NCBI GenBank assembly: GCA_903838095.1
Contig: CAILXE010000475.1
Span: 1-7,299 of the forward strand
Length of the DNA stretch: 7,299 nt
Reading direction: 5' to 3'
Source: an uncultured Chlorobiaceae bacterium
Lineage (GTDB): Bacteria; Bacteroidota; Chlorobiia; Chlorobiales; Chlorobiaceae
A model generated the notes under the pieces. The model was not told the DNA's origin. It made no database searches and saw only the letters and a program-made list of their open reading frames with translations. Shown piece after piece: positions 5,684 through 7,299 of the stretch. The first letter of the stretch is position 1. Each line of letters opens with the position of its first letter. The position numbers were made by a program, and so were the translations under genes.

Positions 5684-6455
5684 GAGAGAAACACAGGTAC
5701 AGACCATTCTTGTCGGGTTTATAGTTCCGGTTCTGCTCGTGATTGGCCTGGAAATAATCTGCAAGCTTGAAATTTTACCATCACAGATTGTTGTGCCTCC
5801 GCACAAGGTACTGATTACTTTTTTTGACTTGATCAGTACAGGAGAATTACTGGAGCATCTTCGGATCAGCATGTTTCGGGTGTTGTCTGGATTTGTTCTC
5901 GGTGCCACCCTTGGTTTTATTTTTGGCACACTGATGGCTCTTTCACCAAGGTCAGAACGTATTATCGCACCGCTGCTCAGCGCCTTGAGTCAGGTGCCGC
6001 TTTTCGGCTGGATTCCTCTTCTGATGCTCTGGTTTGGAATTGGAGAAACCTTCAAAGTTGTTTTTATCGCATTTGGGGCTTTTTTCCCGATGTTGATCAA
6101 CACCTTTGAAGGAATCCACGGTGTTCCAAGATCATACCTTGAGGTCGCCCGTGCTTTTGAATTCAGTTCAGCAAAGCTGCTTCATAAAGTGCTTTTGCCT
6201 GCGGCCTTGCCTTCTCTTTTTACAGGAATCAAACTGGCACTTGGCATGTCGTGGATGCTTGTTGTCGGAGCTGAACTTGTCGCGGCAGGTGAGGGAGTCG
6301 GATACCTTATTGTCTGGGGGCGACAGTTGTTTCAAATGGATATTGTTTTTGTGGGGATTGCAGTCGTTGGATCTATCGGATATCTGATGTTTCTGACACT
6401 TAATGCTCTCGAAGTTTCTCTCATTAGCTGGCATCGTCCACTCTCAAAAAAATAA
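5673..6455 (+). CDS. ABC transporter permease 1, SsuC/TauC type
   Basis: This 260-residue inner-membrane protein would form half of the channel that imports the solute delivered by the binding protein. It has about six hydrophobic segments and the binding-protein-dependent permease signature: the cytoplasmic EAA-type loop YLEVARAFEFSS..LLHKVLLPAALP at 155-180, which docks the ATPase. QVPLFGWIPLLMLWFGIGE (107-125) and WMLVVGAELVAAGEGVGYLI (194-213) are characteristic of the sulfonate/taurine/nitrate branch. The length is normal. The start at 5673 is set by the AAGGAG at 5660-5665. The gene overlaps the MFS gene by 11 bases and is followed after 4 bases by a related permease, so the channel is probably a heterodimer. 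Substrate specificity lies mainly with the binding protein and cannot be read here. Confidence 0.9.
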   Translation: MNTKRETQVQTILVGFIVPVLLVIGLEIICKLEILPSQIVVPPHKVLITFFDLISTGELLEHLRISMFRVLSGFVLGATLGFIFGTLMALSPRSERIIAPLLSALSQVPLFGWIPLLMLWFGIGETFKVVFIAFGAFFPMLINTFEGIHGVPRSYLEVARAFEFSSAKLLHKVLLPAALPSLFTGIKLALGMSWMLVVGAELVAAGEGVGYLIVWGRQLFQMDIVFVGIAVVGSIGYLMFLTLNALEVSLISWHRPLSKK

Positions 6456-6459
6456 AATC

Positions 6460-7257
6460 ATGAGTTTTTTGTCTATGAGGGGGAATAAATATTTGCCCAT
6501 TAAAGTGCTTGAAGGCACTCTTCTTCCAGTAACGATTTTTGTTATCTGGCTGATCTGTTCAAGGCTCAATATTCTGTCAAAAGATTTGTTTCCCTCTCCG
6601 GGAGATGTCGTCAATGGCTTTCATGAAGTCCTGAATGATGGAAGTTTTCTTGATAATCTTGGTATTAGTGTGATCAGGGTATTGAAAGGTTTTCTTCTTG
6701 GTTCGACAGCCGGATTTGTTATAGGAATAACTCTCGGAATGTCGAGGTTTCTGGAAAAATTGATAACTCCGATTTTTAATGCAATCCGGCAGGTGCCCTT
6801 GCCCGCCTGGGCTCCGTTATTGGTTCTGGTCAGTCTTGGTGAGATGTCCCGTGTGCTTTTTATCGCGATTGGAGCCTGTTATCCTGTTGTTCTGAATACG
6901 TTTGAAGGGGTAAAAAATGTCAGAAGCGATTATGTCGAAGTTGGAAAGGTATTCAAGTTCAACAGAGTCCAGCGGTTTTTTAAAATTATTCTGCCGTCAA
7001 GTTTTCCTTCAACGCTGACAGGACTACGACTCAGTTTGAGTATTTCGTGGATGCTGGTGGTTGCTGCTGAAATATTTATGACCTCCGGAGGCGGTATTGG
7101 TGAAATGATGTGGGCATGCAGAGAATATTCCAGAATGGATCTGGTTGTTGTCTGTATTATTGCAATCGCATTAGTTGGGTTTACAATGAATTTTTTTATG
7201 CAAAAAATGGAAATGTTTTTCTCTTTCTGGAGACTGACATTGAAACAATCAAGATAA
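6460..7257 (+). CDS. ABC transporter permease 2, SsuC/TauC type, paralogue of permease 1
   Basis: This 265-residue inner-membrane protein aligns along its whole length with permease 1. Shared landmarks include RQVPLPAWAPLLVLVSLGE (110-128), LNTFEGV, the EAA-type loop DYVEVGKVFKFN..QRFFKIILPSSFP (157-183) and SISWMLVVAAEIFMTSGGGIGEM (194-216). The copies are clearly diverged, so the duplication is old, and they probably pair as a heterodimeric channel. The ATG at 6460 is used. The in-frame ATG at 6475 is an equal alternative, giving an N-terminus nearer in length to permease 1. No good Shine-Dalgarno precedes either, which suggests coupling to the gene ending 4 bases upstream. The ATP-hydrolysing subunit such a channel needs is not complete in the window. 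Confidence 0.88.
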   Translation: MSFLSMRGNKYLPIKVLEGTLLPVTIFVIWLICSRLNILSKDLFPSPGDVVNGFHEVLNDGSFLDNLGISVIRVLKGFLLGSTAGFVIGITLGMSRFLEKLITPIFNAIRQVPLPAWAPLLVLVSLGEMSRVLFIAIGACYPVVLNTFEGVKNVRSDYVEVGKVFKFNRVQRFFKIILPSSFPSTLTGLRLSLSISWMLVVAAEIFMTSGGGIGEMMWACREYSRMDLVVVCIIAIALVGFTMNFFMQKMEMFFSFWRLTLKQSR

Positions 7258-7269
7258 CCTGAATAATTC

Positions 7270-7299
7270 ATGAGCCCCGGTGAGACGTTTTTTTTGCAG
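7270..7299 (+). CDS. Possible start of the next gene, cut by the window edge; ATPase subunit expected
   Basis: An ATG at 7270 opens ten uninterrupted codons (MSPGETFFLQ) to the right edge, 12 bases after the permease 2 stop. The ABC importer so far lacks its nucleotide-binding subunit, and in this transporter type that gene commonly neighbours the permease, so an SsuB/TauB-like ATPase is the natural expectation. Ten residues cannot confirm it, no clear ribosome binding site precedes the ATG, and the T-run at 7288-7295 is the only other notable element. Confidence 0.4.
   Translation, partial: MSPGETFFLQ

Noticed and set aside
6403..6459. Upstream in-frame ATG for permease 2 at 6403
   Set aside because: It would overlap the end of permease 1 by 53 bases and add residues not matched in the paralogue. 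The starts at 6460 or 6475 fit the alignment with permease 1.
7288..7295. T-run at the right edge as an intrinsic terminator after permease 2
   Set aside because: No convincing stem precedes it, and it lies in an open frame that may be the start of the next gene.

Overview
The window is one dense stretch of plus-strand genes that looks like the front and middle of a single transport-plus-enzyme operon. In order it holds: a 261-base AT-rich leader; an outer-membrane porin; a periplasmic SsuA/TauA-type substrate-binding protein; a radical SAM protein; a small FMN split-barrel (PNPOx-like) protein; an MFS transporter; two tandem SsuC/TauC-type ABC permeases; and, cut by the right edge, the first ten codons of a possible next gene. 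No minus-strand gene is supported. I see no rRNA, tRNA, insertion sequence or CRISPR array.

Organism: the porin (signal peptide, terminal phenylalanine) implies a Gram-negative. Base composition is moderate, coding sequence is intact throughout, and the key enzyme is an oxygen-sensitive radical SAM protein. The protein style reminds me of green sulfur bacteria (Chlorobium/Prosthecochloris group), but this is an impression, not a demonstration; another anaerobic Gram-negative lineage is possible.

Layout: positions 1-261 carry an 18-base perfect palindrome, a 10-base direct repeat, a 6-bp inverted repeat, a weak sigma-70-like promoter and, unusually, a strong intrinsic-terminator-like hairpin ending only 22 bases before the porin ATG. 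The porin and binding-protein genes are 33 bases apart. A 12-bp stem-loop without a U-tract fills the gap between the binding-protein gene and the radical SAM gene. From there the genes are tightly coupled: a 14-base gap, a 4-base overlap, an 11-base overlap and a 4-base gap.

How the genes may work together (inference): the porin admits a small solute, the binding protein captures it, and the two permeases with a still-unseen ATPase bring it into the cytoplasm. The radical SAM protein and the FMN-type protein would transform it, and the MFS protein would expel or exchange a product. The three non-ABC genes sit between the binding protein and its permeases, which ties them strongly to the imported substrate. 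The usual oxygen-dependent sulfonate monooxygenase pair (SsuD/SsuE) is absent from the window. A radical SAM protein with an unusual CX8CX2C cluster motif stands in the enzyme position. The substrate cannot be determined from the sequence.
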